A stretch of DNA of 64,000 nucleotides from positions 6,496,001 to 6,560,000 of the forward strand of contig NZ_CP088014.1 in assembly GCF_021044685.1 (NCBI RefSeq). Direction: 5' to 3'. Positions 1-7,800 of the stretch are shown here, piece after piece; within the stretch, counting starts at the first letter, position 1; the number at the start of each line of letters is the position of its first letter. Made by a program: the position numbers and the translations under genes. The DNA is from Bradyrhizobium daqingense. GTDB lineage: Bacteria; Pseudomonadota; Alphaproteobacteria; Rhizobiales; Xanthobacteraceae. The notes under the pieces are model-generated. The model was not told where the DNA came from. It saw only the letters and a list, made by a program, of their open reading frames with translations, and searched no databases.

Positions 1-107
1 GTGTTGATCTCCTGGCTCTTGGCGACGTCGCCGCGTTCGAGTGCGTCGTCGAGACGCTTTTGCGTCGGGTCTTCTGTTTGACTTTCGGGATCGTTGTCTT
101 CCGCCAT
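1..107 (-). CDS. flhB: FlhB, N-terminal fragment (cut by window edge)
   Basis: Only the first 35 codons are inside the window. They read MAEDNDPESQTEDPTQKRL and onward to a VAKSQEIN segment, which matches the start of the FlhB/SctU family (TEEPTPKKL...G.VAKSREV). FlhB is the inner-membrane export-gate component that switches substrate specificity from rod/hook to filament proteins. The stop codon of fliR lies 14 bases upstream of the flhB start, so flhB is the last visible gene of the flgB-flgC-fliE-fliQ-fliR-flhB run. The membrane domain and the autocleaving NPTH loop are outside the window and cannot be judged. Confidence 0.9.
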   Translation of the reverse strand, partial: MAEDNDPESQTEDPTQKRLDDALERGDVAKSQEIN

Positions 108-120
108 CGGTCGATCCCCG

Positions 121-891
121 TTACTTGAGCGGAATCATCTGGTTCATGACACCGATGAAGTAGTCGAGATAGGTGCCCATCATCGCCGCGAGCACCACGG
201 CGAGGACCAGAAAGCCCGCGAAGATCGAGAGCGGCACGCCGACGAAATAGACCTGCATCTGCGGCATCAGCCGCGCCAGGATTCCCAGCCCGATGTTGAA
301 GACGAGGCCGAACACCAGGAACGGTCCGGACAGTTGCAAGCCCAAGCGGAATGCGGCGGCGAAGGCTCGCGTCGCCAGCGAGGCGACGTCGCCGCTCGAG
401 ACGGTCTCGCCCGGCGAGAAGATCTTGTAGCTGTCGTTCAGCGCCGCGATCACCAAATGGTGGCTGTCGGTGGCGAACAGCAGCGTCACGCCCAGCATGG
501 TCAGGAAGTTGCCGACCAGCACGCCCTGCTGCCCCTGGGTCGGATCGACCGAGGTGACGAAGCCGAGCCCCATCTGCTGCGCGATCACGGAGCCGGCGAC
601 CTGCAGGGCCGAGAGCGTCACCCGAGCGGTCGCGCCCAGCACGATGCCGATCGCGATCTCATGCAGCATCAGGACCAGGAGCGGCGCGAGCGAGCCCATG
701 TCGACCTGATAGGCGTTGCGATGCAGCGGCAGGATGATCAGCGTGAGCAGCAGCGCGATCGACAGCTTGATCCGCGTCGGGATGTTGGTCTCGCCGAGCC
801 CTGGCAGCAGCATCACCATCGCGCCGACCCGGGCGAAGACCAGCATGAAGGAAGCGGCGAGCGCCGGCAGCAGCGAGACGTCGATGCGCAT
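121..891 (-). CDS. fliR: Flagellar export gate protein FliR
   Basis: This 256-residue protein is almost entirely hydrophobic, with about six membrane segments, as expected for FliR. FliR forms the export-gate complex in the basal body with FliP and FliQ. Recognisable segments are MRIDVSLLPALAASFMLVFA at the N-terminus, an LPGLGE segment near residue 30, and an IAQQMGLGFVTSVDP stretch near residue 105, close to the conserved family pattern GxQxGxxMxxxxDP. Length is normal for the family. It lies 17 bases downstream of fliQ and 13 bases upstream of flhB, so the three export genes are probably co-transcribed. No defects are visible. Confidence 0.95.
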   Translation of the reverse strand: MRIDVSLLPALAASFMLVFARVGAMVMLLPGLGETNIPTRIKLSIALLLTLIILPLHRNAYQVDMGSLAPLLVLMLHEIAIGIVLGATARVTLSALQVAGSVIAQQMGLGFVTSVDPTQGQQGVLVGNFLTMLGVTLLFATDSHHLVIAALNDSYKIFSPGETVSSGDVASLATRAFAAAFRLGLQLSGPFLVFGLVFNIGLGILARLMPQMQVYFVGVPLSIFAGFLVLAVVLAAMMGTYLDYFIGVMNQMIPLK

Positions 892-908
892 GATCTACGC
901 ATTGTGCC

Positions 909-1172
909 TCAGCCGCCGATGATTCGCGACGAGATCCGCAGCATGTGGGCGTGGAGCGAGTCGGCCATGAACGGCAGCGCCAATAGCATCGTGGCAAAGA
1001 TAGCCAGGATCTTGGGCACGTAGATCAGCGTCTGCTCCTGGATCTGCGTCAGCGCCTGGAACAGCGACACGACGACGCCGACCACGAGGCCGACCACCAT
1101 CAGCGGCGACGACACGAGCACGATGGTCCAGATCGCATCGCGTGCGACGTCGAGGGTTTCGGGTCCGGTCAT
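909..1172 (-). CDS. fliQ: Flagellar export gate protein FliQ
   Basis: The protein has 87 residues from the ATG at 1172 (MTGPETLDVARDAIWTIV), the normal length for FliQ. It has two long hydrophobic helices separated by the conserved ALTQIQEQTL loop, which is the family signature and part of the gate pore. The reading frame stays open upstream, but this ATG is preceded by AAGGAA at good spacing and matches family length, so the longer form is rejected. FliQ assembles with FliP and FliR. A palindromic repeat separates it from fliE upstream, which might affect mRNA stability within the operon. Confidence 0.94.
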   Translation of the reverse strand: MTGPETLDVARDAIWTIVLVSSPLMVVGLVVGVVVSLFQALTQIQEQTLIYVPKILAIFATMLLALPFMADSLHAHMLRISSRIIGG

Positions 1173-1232
1173 TTCAGGATTCCTTTGTTCAACCTTCGTC
1201 CCGCTATCCGGCCAGGAACGAACGCTCCCTCC

Positions 1233-1318
1233 CGTCATTGCGAGGAGCTCTTGCGACGAAGCAATCCAGACTGCCGCCGCGGAGAGACTCTGGATTGCTT
1301 CGCTGCGCTCGACGATCG
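1233..1318. repeat. Dispersed palindromic repeat, family A copy 1
   Basis: This stretch begins CGTCATTGCGAGGAGC and contains GAAGCAATCCAGACTG facing CTCTGGATTGCTTCGCTGCG, so it can fold into a long hairpin. The same unit occurs at about 4658, 50780 and 61310. It lies in the 165-base gap between fliE and fliQ, inside what otherwise looks like a continuous operon. The right end diverges (GACGATCG instead of CAATGACG), so this copy is slightly decayed. Confidence 0.85.
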
Positions 1319-1337
1319 TGGTGAGCGCCAGCGTCCG

Positions 1338-1646
1338 TCAGATCGGCATCTTCATGATGTCTTCATAGGCCGCGATGACGCGGTCGCGGACCGAGACCAG
1401 CGTCGACACCGCAACGTCGGTGTCGGCGACCGCCGTCACCACGTCCATCACGTTGGCCTTGCCGGAGGCCATCGCCACCGCCTGCGCGTCGGACTTGCGA
1501 CCGGACTCGATGACGCTGCCGACGGCGTCTTTCAGCAGCGAAGCGAAGGATTGCCCGCTCGGCTCGCTGCCCTTGGCGGCGCCGCTGTTCTCCAGCACGC
1601 GGGCGAGATTGGCGTAAGCATTGGCGGCGATTGTCGGTGATGCCAT
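1338..1646 (-). CDS. fliE: Flagellar hook-basal body junction protein FliE
   Basis: This 102-residue protein starts MASPTIAANAYANLARVLEN and has the FliE C-terminal pattern, with DVVTAVADTDVAVSTLVSVRDRVIAAYEDIMKM ending in a helix. FliE connects the MS ring to the proximal rod and is the first rod-type substrate exported. Length is typical (about 100 residues). It follows flgC by 16 bases in the flgB-flgC-fliE order common in alphaproteobacteria. No anomalies are seen apart from the palindromic repeat immediately downstream. Confidence 0.93.
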   Translation of the reverse strand: MASPTIAANAYANLARVLENSGAAKGSEPSGQSFASLLKDAVGSVIESGRKSDAQAVAMASGKANVMDVVTAVADTDVAVSTLVSVRDRVIAAYEDIMKMPI

Positions 1647-1662
1647 GGCTCAGATGTCCTGT

Positions 1663-2088
1663 TCAGCTCTTGAGGATGTCCAGCGTGCGCTGGATCATCC
1701 GGCGCGTCGCACTGATGATGTTGAGATTGGCCTCGTAGGACCGCTGCGCATCGCGCATGTCGGTCATCTCGACCACCGAGTTCACGTTGGGATATTTGAC
1801 GTTGCCGCTCGCGTCCGCGGACGGATTGTTGGGCTCGTACCTGACCCGGAAGGCGGACTGATCGGGCTTGATCCTGCCGAGGGTGACGACTTGGGCCTCC
1901 AGCGTGCGGTCGAGCGCGGACGAAAACGTCGGCACCTTGCGCCGATAGGGATCGCCGCCCGCCGTCTGCGCGGTCGAATCCGCGTTCGCGATGTTCTCCG
2001 AGATCACCCGCATGCGTCCGGCCTGCGCCCGCAGGCCGGAGGTCGCGATCGCCATCGAGCGGGCAAAGTCGCTGCTGTCATTCGCCAT
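1663..2088 (-). CDS. flgC: Proximal rod protein FlgC
   Basis: This 141-residue rod protein has the flagellar rod N-terminal motif SGLRAQAGRMRVISENIANADST near residue 17 and the C-terminal rod/hook motif VVEMTDMRDAQRSYEANLNI ending in ATRRMIQRTLDIL. FlgC stacks on FlgB to form the proximal rod that crosses the periplasm. Length is normal. It starts 23 bases after the flgB stop and is preceded by a GGAGG-type ribosome site. It is the second gene of the flgB operon. Confidence 0.95.
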   Translation of the reverse strand: MANDSSDFARSMAIATSGLRAQAGRMRVISENIANADSTAQTAGGDPYRRKVPTFSSALDRTLEAQVVTLGRIKPDQSAFRVRYEPNNPSADASGNVKYPNVNSVVEMTDMRDAQRSYEANLNIISATRRMIQRTLDILKS

Positions 2089-2111
2089 GTTCCGCCTCCT
2101 CTAAGCTTCTC

Positions 2112-2516
2112 TCAGGCCTTCCCGATCGCGGTCTTGAGCAGATGCAGGCTCTTCGAATAGAGCGAGGTCGCCGCCGCGTAGTCCATCTGGTTGTTGGCGG
2201 CCTTCATCATCTCCTCTTCGAGGACGACGGCGTTGCCCGCAGGCCGGGTCTCGAAGCCCACATTCTTGTTCTGGTCGAATGCGGAGGCCGCCCCCGAGGG
2301 CGTCATGTGGGAACCGCTGGTACGGGTGAGCACCAGGGGTCCCATCGCGCCGGTGATCGCGCCGGACCTGTCGAGCTTCGGCTCGACCAGGTCGCGCGGC
2401 CGGAATTTGGGGGTATCGGAGTTGGACACGTTCTCGGACAGGACGCGCTGGCGCTCCTGATGCCACTGCATCTTGGTTCGCAGCGCCGACAGCAGCGGGA
2501 GGTCGTTGATGGACAT
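2112..2516 (-). CDS. flgB: Proximal rod protein FlgB
   Basis: This 134-residue protein has the rod-protein N-terminal signature QRVLSENVSNSDTPKFRPRD near residue 25, which identifies FlgB, and a C-terminal amphipathic helix (ATSLYSKSLHLLKTAIGKA). FlgB is the first proximal rod subunit above FliE. It is the first gene of the minus-strand run to flhB. A perfect TTAA-N7-TTAA box lies 70 bases upstream and an ftr-like palindrome 46 bases upstream, so the operon promoter is probably under CtrA and FlbD control. Confidence 0.95.
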   Translation of the reverse strand: MSINDLPLLSALRTKMQWHQERQRVLSENVSNSDTPKFRPRDLVEPKLDRSGAITGAMGPLVLTRTSGSHMTPSGAASAFDQNKNVGFETRPAGNAVVLEEEMMKAANNQMDYAAATSLYSKSLHLLKTAIGKA

Positions 2517-2561
2517 CGTTGCGGCTCCTTCCGCCCCTTGCGGACCTCGGGGTCCGAAGCT

Positions 2562-2576
2562 AGGCAGAATTTGCCG
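2562..2576. promoter_or_regulatory. ftr-like palindrome (candidate FlbD site) near flgB
   Basis: The sequence AGGCAGAATTTGCCG fits CGGCA-N5-TGCCG with one mismatch in the first base. It lies directly beside the CtrA-type box, between that box and the flgB start. In Caulobacter FlbD binds ftr elements of this general kind and can repress early flagellar promoters. The role here is inference. Confidence 0.5.
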
Positions 2577-2585
2577 CGTGTATGG

Positions 2586-2600
2586 TTAACGGCTGGTTAA
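2586..2600 (-). promoter_or_regulatory. CtrA-type box upstream of flgB
   Basis: A perfect TTAA-N7-TTAA is present. On the minus strand it reads TTAACCAGCCGTTAACCAT, so the distal half continues into TTAACCAT as in the CtrA motif known from Caulobacter. It is 70 bases upstream of the flgB start, a typical promoter position. Confidence 0.7.
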
Positions 2601-2757
2601 GATGTCACAGGCATATGTTCCACGACGGGACATGAATGTGCATGCCCCGTGATCCGACACGCCCAAAAGCAGCATTAACCCAACCGCTTGGCGGCGCGTG
2701 CACAGGCCAAGAAGTCGTTTTGGATCGGGCGATTCATGGGTTATTAAGAGTTGGGGA

Positions 2758-2772
2758 CGGCAAAACTTGCCG
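2758..2772. promoter_or_regulatory. ftr-like palindrome (candidate FlbD site) near fliO
   Basis: CGGCAAAACTTGCCG is a 15-base palindrome with perfect CGGCA/TGCCG arms and a 5-base centre. It is 97 bases upstream of the fliO start. The same pattern occurs upstream of flgI and flgE. Confidence 0.55.
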
Positions 2773-2868
2773 TGGGACGTTAAGAAATCGCAGTTTTGGG
2801 GCATCGTAGGCCGGTGGTCGGGCATCTGGCCATGGGCACGAGACAAGCGCCATTCGTCGGGGACAAGT

Positions 2869-3840
2869 ATGCAAGGCAGCCCTATCACCTTCATCGTCGC
2901 GTTCATCGCCGTTCTGGCGTTGATCGGCGTCGCTGCATGGCTGGTTCGCCGATTCGGCGGCAGCCGGCTGGGCGCCAACACCCAGCGCGGCAGGATGCCC
3001 CGGCTCGCCGTGATCGATGCTGCCGCGGTCGACGGCCGGCGGCGCCTGGTGCTGGTCCGGCGCGACAATGTCGAGCATCTCCTGATGATCGGCGGCCCCA
3101 CCGACATCGTCGTCGAGCCCAACATCGTTCGCGCTGCGCATGGCCGCGATCAGCTGCCGCAGCGTACCAACACCGCCGAGCCGCCGCCGCGCCTTGCTCC
3201 GATGCCCGATTCCGGTGCCTGGGCCGACGAGGCGCCGCGGCCCGAACTGCTCGATCATCCCGAGCCGCAAATTCCCGAGCCGCCGCCGCGCCCCCCGCGC
3301 CCGTCCTTTGCCGACGAGGCACGCCGGCCGGCGCCGACGCTGGCCGAACGGCGCAGCGAACCGCCTTTGGCCGGTTCCCCCCCTGACCCGATTGCGCCGC
3401 GGCCCGAGCGCGAGCCACGGCCCGAACCGATGCCGCCGCGCATCGCTCGCAGCGAGCCACCGCTGATGCCGCGTCCGCCGCGCCACGGCGACGCCGTGAA
3501 GGCGCCGCCCGTGCGCGCCGAGCGCGCGGCGCCGCCGCCTCCGCCCATTCCGCAGGCGCCGCCCGTTGCACCGCCGGCTGCCGCCACCGTCCCGTCGAGC
3601 GCCGAGCAGAATCTCGCTGAAATGGCCCAGCGGCTCGAAGCGGCGTTGCGCCGCCCGGCCGGCGAACCGGTTGCACCCCCGGTTGCTCCGGAACCGCCGG
3701 CTGCTCCTACGCGCGCGGCACGCAGCGAGCCGCCGGCGCCACCGGCTCCGCCCGCAAAGCCGGCTCCGGAAAAGACCAGCTTTGAGAATCTCGAAGACGA
3801 AATGGCCTCCCTGCTCGGCCGTCCGAAGCCGTCTTCGTGA
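2869..3840 (+). CDS. fliO: FliO-like flagellar biosynthesis protein with proline-rich tail
   Basis: From the ATG at 2869 the protein has 323 residues. It has one N-terminal membrane helix (ITFIVAFIAVLALIGVAAWL) followed by a short beta domain with RLAVIDAAAVDGRRRLVLVRRDNVEHLLMIGG, which is the FliO pattern. The remaining ~220 residues are a proline, alanine and arginine-rich low-complexity tail ending in an acidic segment (FENLEDEMASLLG). FliO is the chaperone for assembly of the FliP ring. The stop codon overlaps the GTG start of fliP, so the two are translationally coupled. The tail makes it about twice as long as typical FliO. The upstream extension to 2698 lacks family similarity and is not included. 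Confidence 0.8.
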   Translation: MQGSPITFIVAFIAVLALIGVAAWLVRRFGGSRLGANTQRGRMPRLAVIDAAAVDGRRRLVLVRRDNVEHLLMIGGPTDIVVEPNIVRAAHGRDQLPQRTNTAEPPPRLAPMPDSGAWADEAPRPELLDHPEPQIPEPPPRPPRPSFADEARRPAPTLAERRSEPPLAGSPPDPIAPRPEREPRPEPMPPRIARSEPPLMPRPPRHGDAVKAPPVRAERAAPPPPPIPQAPPVAPPAAATVPSSAEQNLAEMAQRLEAALRRPAGEPVAPPVAPEPPAAPTRAARSEPPAPPAPPAKPAPEKTSFENLEDEMASLLGRPKPSS

Positions 3841-4598
3841 GATCCCCGGCCCTCCCGCGTAGAGTTCTTTTCCTTTCTGTCCTGTTCGGTGCGGCTTCGC
3901 TCGCGAGCCTCGCGCATGCGCAGGACATCAGCATCAACCTCGGCGGGGGTGCGGGCGCCGGCGGCGTCACCGAGCGCGCCATCCAGCTCATCGCCCTGCT
4001 CACGGTGCTGTCGATCGCGCCGTCGATCCTGATCATGATGACGTCGTTCACGCGCATCGTGGTGGTGCTGTCGCTGCTGCGCACCGCGCTGGGAACCGCG
4101 ACCGCCCCGCCGAACTCGGTCATCATTGCGCTGGCGATGTTCCTCACCTTCTTCGTGATGGGCCCTGTCCTGCAAAAATCCTACGACGAGGGCATCCGCC
4201 CGCTCGTCGCCAACCAGATCGGCGTCGAGGACGCGCTCCAGCGCGCCTCGGTGCCCTTGCGCGGCTTCATGCAGAAGAACGTGCGCGAGAAGGACCTCAA
4301 GCTGTTCCTGGATCTTTCCGGCGAGCCGCCGCCGGCCACGCCCGATGACCTCGCACTTCGCATTCTCGTTCCCGCCTTCATGATCTCCGAGCTGAAGCGC
4401 GCCTTCGAGATCGGCTTCCTCTTATTCCTCCCCTTCCTCATCATCGACCTCGTCGTCGCCTCCGTGCTGATGTCGATGGGCATGATGATGCTCCCCCCGG
4501 CAACAATCTCGCTGCCGTTCAAGCTGATCTTCTTCGTGCTGGTCGACGGCTGGTCGCTGGTGGCGGGAAGCCTGGTGCAGAGCTACGGCGGAGGATGA
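3837..4598 (+). CDS. fliP: Flagellar export gate protein FliP
   Basis: This 253-residue protein begins at a GTG overlapping the fliO stop (GTGA). It has a cleavable signal peptide (LFLSVLFGAASLASLAHAQD) and then strongly conserved FliP blocks: IAPSILIMMTSFTRIVVVLSLLR, PPNSVIIALAMFLTFFVM, ILVPAFMISELKRAFEIGF and a C-terminal LPPATISLPFKLIFFVL. FliP forms the core ring of the export gate. Length is normal. It is the last gene of the fliO-fliP pair and is followed by a palindromic repeat instead of a further flagellar gene. Confidence 0.96.
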   Translation: MRSPALPRRVLFLSVLFGAASLASLAHAQDISINLGGGAGAGGVTERAIQLIALLTVLSIAPSILIMMTSFTRIVVVLSLLRTALGTATAPPNSVIIALAMFLTFFVMGPVLQKSYDEGIRPLVANQIGVEDALQRASVPLRGFMQKNVREKDLKLFLDLSGEPPPATPDDLALRILVPAFMISELKRAFEIGFLLFLPFLIIDLVVASVLMSMGMMMLPPATISLPFKLIFFVLVDGWSLVAGSLVQSYGGG

Positions 4599-4657
4599 GC
4601 GCAGCTTCGTTCGCTGCCCCATCCCCTCCCCCTCAATGATCGCCTCCGCTCCCTCCC

Positions 4658-4774
4658 CGTCATTGCGAGGAGCCCTTGCGACGAAGCAATCCAGACTGCT
4701 GCCACGGAAAGATTCTGAATTGCTTCCGCCTTCGCCCAAGGCTTCGGCGGACAAGTCGCTGCGCTCGCAATGAG
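4658..4774. repeat. Dispersed palindromic repeat, family A copy 2
   Basis: This copy begins CGTCATTGCGAGGAGC and ends CGCTGCGCTCGCAATGAG. It differs from the others by a ~30-base internal segment (about 4732-4756, TTCGCCCAAGGCTTCGGCGG) that is itself partly palindromic. It lies between the converging fliP and TPR genes. Confidence 0.85.
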
Positions 4775-4810
4775 GGAGCCGTGGCCTGCCGCACCTCGCG
4801 GCACCAATCC

Positions 4811-7800
4811 CTACCGCGTCATCTTGATCTGACGCACGACCGGGATCGTCGGCAGCGAGCCTGTGTGATCCGTCTCATCCTTTGCCTGCGGCGTGCCGGG
4901 GGCACGCGCGGTGGCGTCGGGGAAGCGCTGCTTCATCTCGCGCAGGAAGCCGTCGAGCGTATCGACGCTGGCGGCCAGCTTGGCGATCTCGGCGAACTCG
5001 GCACTCGAGGCTGCGGCCGGCTTGCTCGCGATGTCGAAGGCGAGACGGTCCGCGCTCTCGCTCATCAGCGGCGCGTATTTCTCGCGGAAGCGAGACAGGC
5101 CGATCGAGTCGTCGGCGAGCGCGTAGCCGACCGCCGCGCGAATGATGTCGCTCTTTTCGACCGCGTTGAGCGGCTTGAAGTCGCGGAAGCGGTCGCCGTA
5201 ATAGAGCTCGATCTGCTCGGCGGATTCGCGCCAGCGCCGCGCCGCCCAGAAGATGTCGGAGCGCAGGCGGAGCACCTCGCGCCCGGAGACGTTGGAGACG
5301 ATGTCGAGCGCGAGATCGTGACGGCCGACGTCGCTCTGCGCCCGCGCCTCCAGCAGCAGCCGCTGCTGCCTGAGCTCGCCGGAGAGGTCGCTGATGCGGC
5401 TGGCGCGCAGCGCGGTGATCGCCATGTCGGGCTTGCGGTTGGCGAGATAGATCATGGCGAGCCGCGCGGCAACCTGCGCACGCGCGGCGCCTTCGAGGCG
5501 GTGGTCGACCTGGTATTGCAAGAGCTCGGCGGACTGATCGAGCAGATCGATCGAGGCGAGACGATCGGCGAGACGGCGGATCAGCTCGTCGCCGCGGCGG
5601 CCGATCGGCGTCAGCTCGCGGAATTCGTAGAACATCCCGAGCGCCTCGACCGGCGGCAGCTCGTCACCCTTTGGCCCCAGGAATATCTGCGTGAACAGGT
5701 CGGAGGCGAGATCCTGGGCCTGGCGCGAGGCTTCCGCGTTCGGCTGGAGCCTGGTCGCGGTGCGCGCGGCCGTGAGCGCGTCGCGATAGCGTCCGTTCTC
5801 GGCATAGAGCCGCGACAGCATCTGCAGCGTCTTGACCTCGATCGCGTCGCCGCGCCAGGTCATCGACAACGTCTCGAGCTCGCGCAGCGCTTCGTCCTTG
5901 CCGATCTCGTCGCGCTTCTGACGCAGTGCGACCTCGAGCTGCTTGGCCTCGGCCGCCGCCGCCCGGTCGCTCGATGCCACCGCGAGCTTGTAGTCGTCGA
6001 GCGCATCCTTGTCGTGGCCGAGCGCCTCGGCGAGCCGGCCGCGCAGCACCGCGAAGCCGGGCGCAGCCTCCGGCGGGACGCCGACCACCTCGAGTTCGCT
6101 GCGGCGCTTGGAGGCGCCGGCATAGTCCTTCACCTCGAGGGACGCCCGCATCGCATCCATCGTCACGATGCGCTGGATGTCGAGCGGCAGCGAGGCGATG
6201 GCGAACTCGACGTTCTTGAACTTCTCGCGCGCGTCGGCCCATTTGCCCTGACGCGCATAGGCGAGCGCCTTCCAGAGCTGGGAATCGTGGCTGTTGCCGA
6301 TCACGGGGTTGGCGAGGTCCTTCAGTCCCTGCGCCGGCCGGCCGACCAGGATGCTCGCGATGGCATGCATGATCAGCGCACCGCTCTCCTCCTTGTTGAG
6401 CGGATCGCTCAGCATCAATTCGGTGACGGCCTTGGCCTCGTGGTACATGGCGCGCGACATGTAGAACTGCGCGAGGTCGAGCCGCGGCAGCGAACGCAGC
6501 GCGGGCTCGACGGCCGAGATCGCCGTCATCAGCTCGCTCTGACGCGCCCAGAAGTTCTCCGACTGGCCCTTGCGCCAGCCTTCCGGGCTGAAGACCGGGC
6601 GCACCGCGGTCGGGGCGCGCTCGGCCGAGATGTCGACCGGCGATAGCGTCAGCCCGCCCTTCTTGCCGAGGATGACCTTGTCGGCACCGACCTCGACGCC
6701 GATCTCGTCGGAGTTGGGCCGCACCGCGATGCCGTGCGCGGATTCCAGCAGCGAGAGATCGACGAGGTCCTGCCGCTTGATGAAGCCACGCACCGGCCGC
6801 TGCCCAGTGATGACATAGAGCGTGTCGCCGGCATCGGGATCGGTGAGCTTGTGCAAAACGCCGGGATTGGCGAAGGGGATTGCGATGTTGGCGAGCGCAG
6901 GATCGGTGATGTTGCGCGACATCATCAGCGGCAGCGGCGTCGCCTGGATCTTGTCGGCGAGCGTCAGCAGCCAGTTGGTCTCCTTGCCGACTTCCTCGCT
7001 CGACAGCGAATACACCAGCGGACGGGTGAGACGGATGCGAACCGCCTGCCCCTTGTCGAGCGGCACGCGGCCGACCTCGCCGATCATCGCGCCGCCCCTG
7101 CTGCGGATCGCCTCGACGTCGACCGGCTTCGGCGTGTCGAACACCAGCCAGACAGTGTCACCGCGGCGGAACGCCGCCGCAGGCGTCGAGACCTGAAACG
7201 GAAACGTCACCCGCAGGCCGTCGCTGTCGCGGCGTGCATCGACGCTGGCAATCGTGGGCTGCGGCGTGGCGGGGACTTCGGCGGCTGCTTTGGCCGTTTC
7301 CTTGACCGGGTCCTTGGCAGCCTCTTTCAGGGCCTCCTTGGGCGCTTCGGCCATTGCAGGCTTGACTGGCGTGACCTCCGCAACGGGTGGCGCAGGCTGT
7401 GGCGCTTCCTTCGGTGCTTCTACCGCTTGCGCGGCCTCCGCTGCAGGCGCCGGAACCGTCTTCGGTGCTTCGGCCGGCGCTTCCATCTTCACGCCCGGCT
7501 TGACGTCGATCTTGGCCTCGCGCGCGATCGTCTCAGATGTCGGCGGCGCGATCTCACGCTGCGCGGCCGCCGGCCTTTCAGGCGTGGGCGCAGGCACAGC
7601 TGCGCGACCGCCAGGCTTGAGCTGCGCGATCGCCGCCTCGGGCGTTGTGGCCGTCTTGCCTCTGTCCGGCTGGAAGGCGATGTCGACGACGTAGTTCTTC
7701 TCGTCACGGAACGAGTGCACGTCGGAATCGCCGATCAGCGCGATCTCGACGCTGGTCTGGTCGATGTCGGTCTTCTGCTTGATCGAGGCGACGTTCGGCG

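Larger units (their letters stand above)
2517..2868. other. Divergent regulatory region between flgB and fliO
   Basis: This 352-base gap separates the minus-strand flgB operon from plus-strand fliO. It holds a perfect TTAA-N7-TTAA box (2586-2600) and two ftr-like palindromes (2562-2576 and 2758-2772), listed separately. A sigma-54 site with correct GG/GC spacing can be forced at TTGGGGCATCGTAGGC (about 2796-2811), but four consensus bases are wrong, so it is not called. The reading frame of fliO stays open back to 2698 but shows no family match there. Confidence 0.7.

Noticed and set aside
2640..2690. Sigma-54 promoter for flgB on the minus strand (TTGGGTTAATGCTGC)
   Set aside because: The GG to GC distance is one base short.
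2796..2811. Sigma-54 promoter for fliO (TTGGGGCATCGTAGGC)
   Set aside because: GG/GC spacing is right but four consensus bases are wrong; too weak to call.
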